Below are positions 6,356 through 7,724 of a DNA stretch of 7,724 nucleotides, one piece after another. Within the stretch, counting starts at the first letter, position 1, and every line of letters starts with the position of its first letter. The translations under genes were made by a program, and so were the position numbers. The notes beneath the pieces were generated by a model that worked only from the letters and a program-made list of their open reading frames with translations, did not search any database and had not been told where the DNA came from. Origin of the DNA: JBCBEX01 sp038528235 (lineage in GTDB: Bacteria > Bacteroidota > Rhodothermia > Rhodothermales > Rubricoccaceae); assembly GCA_038528235.1 (NCBI GenBank), contig JBCBEX010000132.1, positions 1-7,724 on the forward strand, read 5' to 3'.

Positions 6356-7672
6356 ATGGACGTCCTCGCCCCGCTCATGGCCGTCGTGGCGCTGCTGCTG
6401 ATCTTCAGCGGCTACCCGGTGGCGTTCGCGCTCGGCGGGACGGCGCTCCTGTTTGCCTTCGTGGGCGTCGAAGCCGGGTTCTTCGACTGGCCCTACCTCC
6501 TCGCGCTCGGTGACCGCACGTTCGGGGTGACGACAAACACCATCTTGCTCGCGGTGCCGTTTTTCATCCTCATGGGCACGCTCCTCGAAAAGAGCAGACT
6601 CGCCGAGGACCTGCTCACGGCGATTGGGGCGCTCTTCGGGCCGATGCGCGGCGGTCTCGCCTTCGCCGTCGTGTTCGTGGGGGCGCTCTTGGCTGCGGCC
6701 ACGGGCGTGGTCGGCGCGAGCGTCGTGGCAATGGGCATGATCTCGCTGCCGGTGATGCTGCGGCACGGCTACGACCAGGCGTTTGCCACGGGGGTCATTA
6801 CCGCAAGCGGCACGCTGGGCCAGCTCATCCCACCGAGCGTGGTGCTGATCGTGCTCGCCGACCAACTCGGCGTCTCCGTGGGCGACCTGTTTCTCGGCGC
6901 GCTCGTGCCGGGGCTGCTCCTCGTGACGCTCTACGCGGGCTACGTCGGCCTCGTGGCGATGCTGAAGCCGTCGTGGGCACCCGCGCTACCGCCCGAGGAG
7001 CGCTCTGCATCGGTGCCGGACCTGCTCCGGCTCGCGCTCCGTCGCCTCGTGCCGCCGCTCGTGCTCATCCTCGTGGTGCTCGGGAGCATCTTCGCGGGCA
7101 TCGCCACGCCAACGGAGGCGGGGGCGCTCGGGGCCGTCGGCGCGCTGATCTTGGCGGCGGTCAACCGGCGGCTTGACCGCGCCGTCGTGTGGGAGTCACT
7201 GCGCGACACGGGCCACCTCACCACGATGGTCGTCTTCCTGCTGCTCGGCTCGATGGCCTTCACGCTCGTCTTCCGCGGCCTCGACGGTGACTTCTGGATC
7301 GAGGGGCTGCTCACGAACCTGCCCGGCGGCGTGATCGGGCTCCTCATCGTGGCCAACGTCGTGGTGTTCGTGCTGGGCTTCTTCGTCGACTTCTTCGAGA
7401 TCGCCTTCATCGTCGTGCCGCTGCTCGCCCCGGCCGCAGCACTGCTCGAAATTGACCTCGTGTGGTTCGGCGTCATGCTGGGGATGAACCTCCAGACGAG
7501 CTTCCTGACGCCGCCGTTCGGCTTCGCGCTGTTCTATCTCCGCGGCGTCGCGCCCGAGGAAGTCCCCACGACGGCGATCTACCGCGGCGCGATTCCGTTC
7601 ATCGTCATCCAGCTCATCGGGCTCGGCCTGCTGCTGACGTTCCCCGAGATGGTGACGTGGGCGACCGACTGA
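6356..7672 (+). CDS. dctM: TRAP transporter large membrane subunit (DctM type)
   Basis: Transport-core subunit of a TRAP system, an elevator-type Na+-coupled carrier of the inner membrane. The 438-residue protein is full length and almost entirely hydrophobic. Conserved features include SGYPVAFALGG at 18-28, GTLLEKSRLAEDLL at 74-87, the first hairpin/unwound region SGTLGQLIPPS at 151-161, ATPTEAGALGAVGAL from 250, and the second hairpin NLQTSFLTPPFGF at 378-390. The two hairpins are the inverted-repeat halves that carry Na+ and substrate sites in the family. Overall it resembles the group often labelled mannitol/chloroaromatic TRAP permeases, some of which handle hydroxy- or keto-monocarboxylates such as lactate; the real substrate cannot be read from this subunit. 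The binding-protein gene (dctP) is not in view. The TGA stop lies at the start of an octanucleotide tandem repeat. Confidence 0.95.
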   Translation: MDVLAPLMAVVALLLIFSGYPVAFALGGTALLFAFVGVEAGFFDWPYLLALGDRTFGVTTNTILLAVPFFILMGTLLEKSRLAEDLLTAIGALFGPMRGGLAFAVVFVGALLAAATGVVGASVVAMGMISLPVMLRHGYDQAFATGVITASGTLGQLIPPSVVLIVLADQLGVSVGDLFLGALVPGLLLVTLYAGYVGLVAMLKPSWAPALPPEERSASVPDLLRLALRRLVPPLVLILVVLGSIFAGIATPTEAGALGAVGALILAAVNRRLDRAVVWESLRDTGHLTTMVVFLLLGSMAFTLVFRGLDGDFWIEGLLTNLPGGVIGLLIVANVVVFVLGFFVDFFEIAFIVVPLLAPAAALLEIDLVWFGVMLGMNLQTSFLTPPFGFALFYLRGVAPEEVPTTAIYRGAIPFIVIQLIGLGLLLTFPEMVTWATD

Positions 7673-7724
7673 GGCAGTGAGGCAGTGAGGCAGTGAGGCA
7701 GTGAGGCAGTGAGGCAGTGAGGCA
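7671..7724. repeat. Octanucleotide tandem repeat (GAGGCAGT)n at the dctM stop, truncated by the window edge
   Basis: 54 bases made of 6.75 perfect copies of GAGGCAGT with no mismatch, running to the last base of the window, so the true copy number is unknown. The first GA belongs to the dctM TGA stop (7670-7672). Perfect identity among copies points to recent expansion by slippage. Confidence 0.97.

Noticed and set aside
6134..6865. 243-codon minus-strand open frame across dctQ and dctM
   Set aside because: Composition (His/Arg/Glu/Gln rich) is that of the complement of hydrophobic GC-rich coding; both TRAP subunits on the other strand are full length and recognisable.
7671..7724. CRISPR array
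   Set aside because: The repeats are 8 bases long and directly abutting, with no spacers; this is a simple tandem repeat.

Overview
The window is GC-rich DNA with tightly packed bacterial genes and no clear Shine-Dalgarno sequences. The Obg GTPase has 342 residues, lacks the C-terminal OCT domain, and carries SKTD in place of NKxD. One TAnnTTTG-type promoter candidate is present. Together these suggest a high-GC member of the Bacteroidota/Rhodothermota group (for example Rhodothermales). This is an inference from gene character, not from a marker search.

Layout. (1) Bases 1-3251, minus strand: one uninterrupted reading frame of 1083 codons that starts at 3251 and runs off the left edge without a stop. 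It encodes an exported, probably lipid-anchored multidomain protein: signal/lipobox, beta-sandwich region, transthyretin-like domain, HEXXH metallopeptidase core, Fn3-like domain, von Willebrand A domain, NIDO-like domain and polyproline linker. (2) Bases 3252-3618: a gene-free stretch with short repeats and a hairpin. (3) Bases 3619-4647, minus: obg, whose stop codon lies inside a heptanucleotide tandem repeat. (4) Bases 4648-4761: divergent promoter region. (5) Bases 4762-5226, plus: rnhA (RNase HI), followed immediately by a 66-base inverted-repeat structure. (6) Bases 5443-5745, plus: a small two-helix membrane protein of unknown function. (7) Bases 5828-7672, plus: a two-gene TRAP transporter operon (small DctQ-type and large DctM-type membrane subunits, 3 bases apart) with no substrate-binding subunit in view. 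The dctM stop codon opens an octanucleotide tandem repeat (GAGGCAGT)n that continues past the right edge.

How the genes relate. obg (ribosome assembly GTPase) and rnhA (RNA-DNA hybrid removal) are housekeeping genes read divergently. The TRAP genes form a Na+-coupled organic-acid uptake unit. The large surface protein is separate and probably extracellular. I see no obvious new multi-gene system. The points most worth a second look are the large edge-truncated metallopeptidase-VWA-NIDO protein with an A9 slippage tract in its coding sequence, and the short tandem repeats placed exactly at the stop codons of two unrelated genes. A hairpin at the dctQ start shares its 7-base core with the repeat after dctM.
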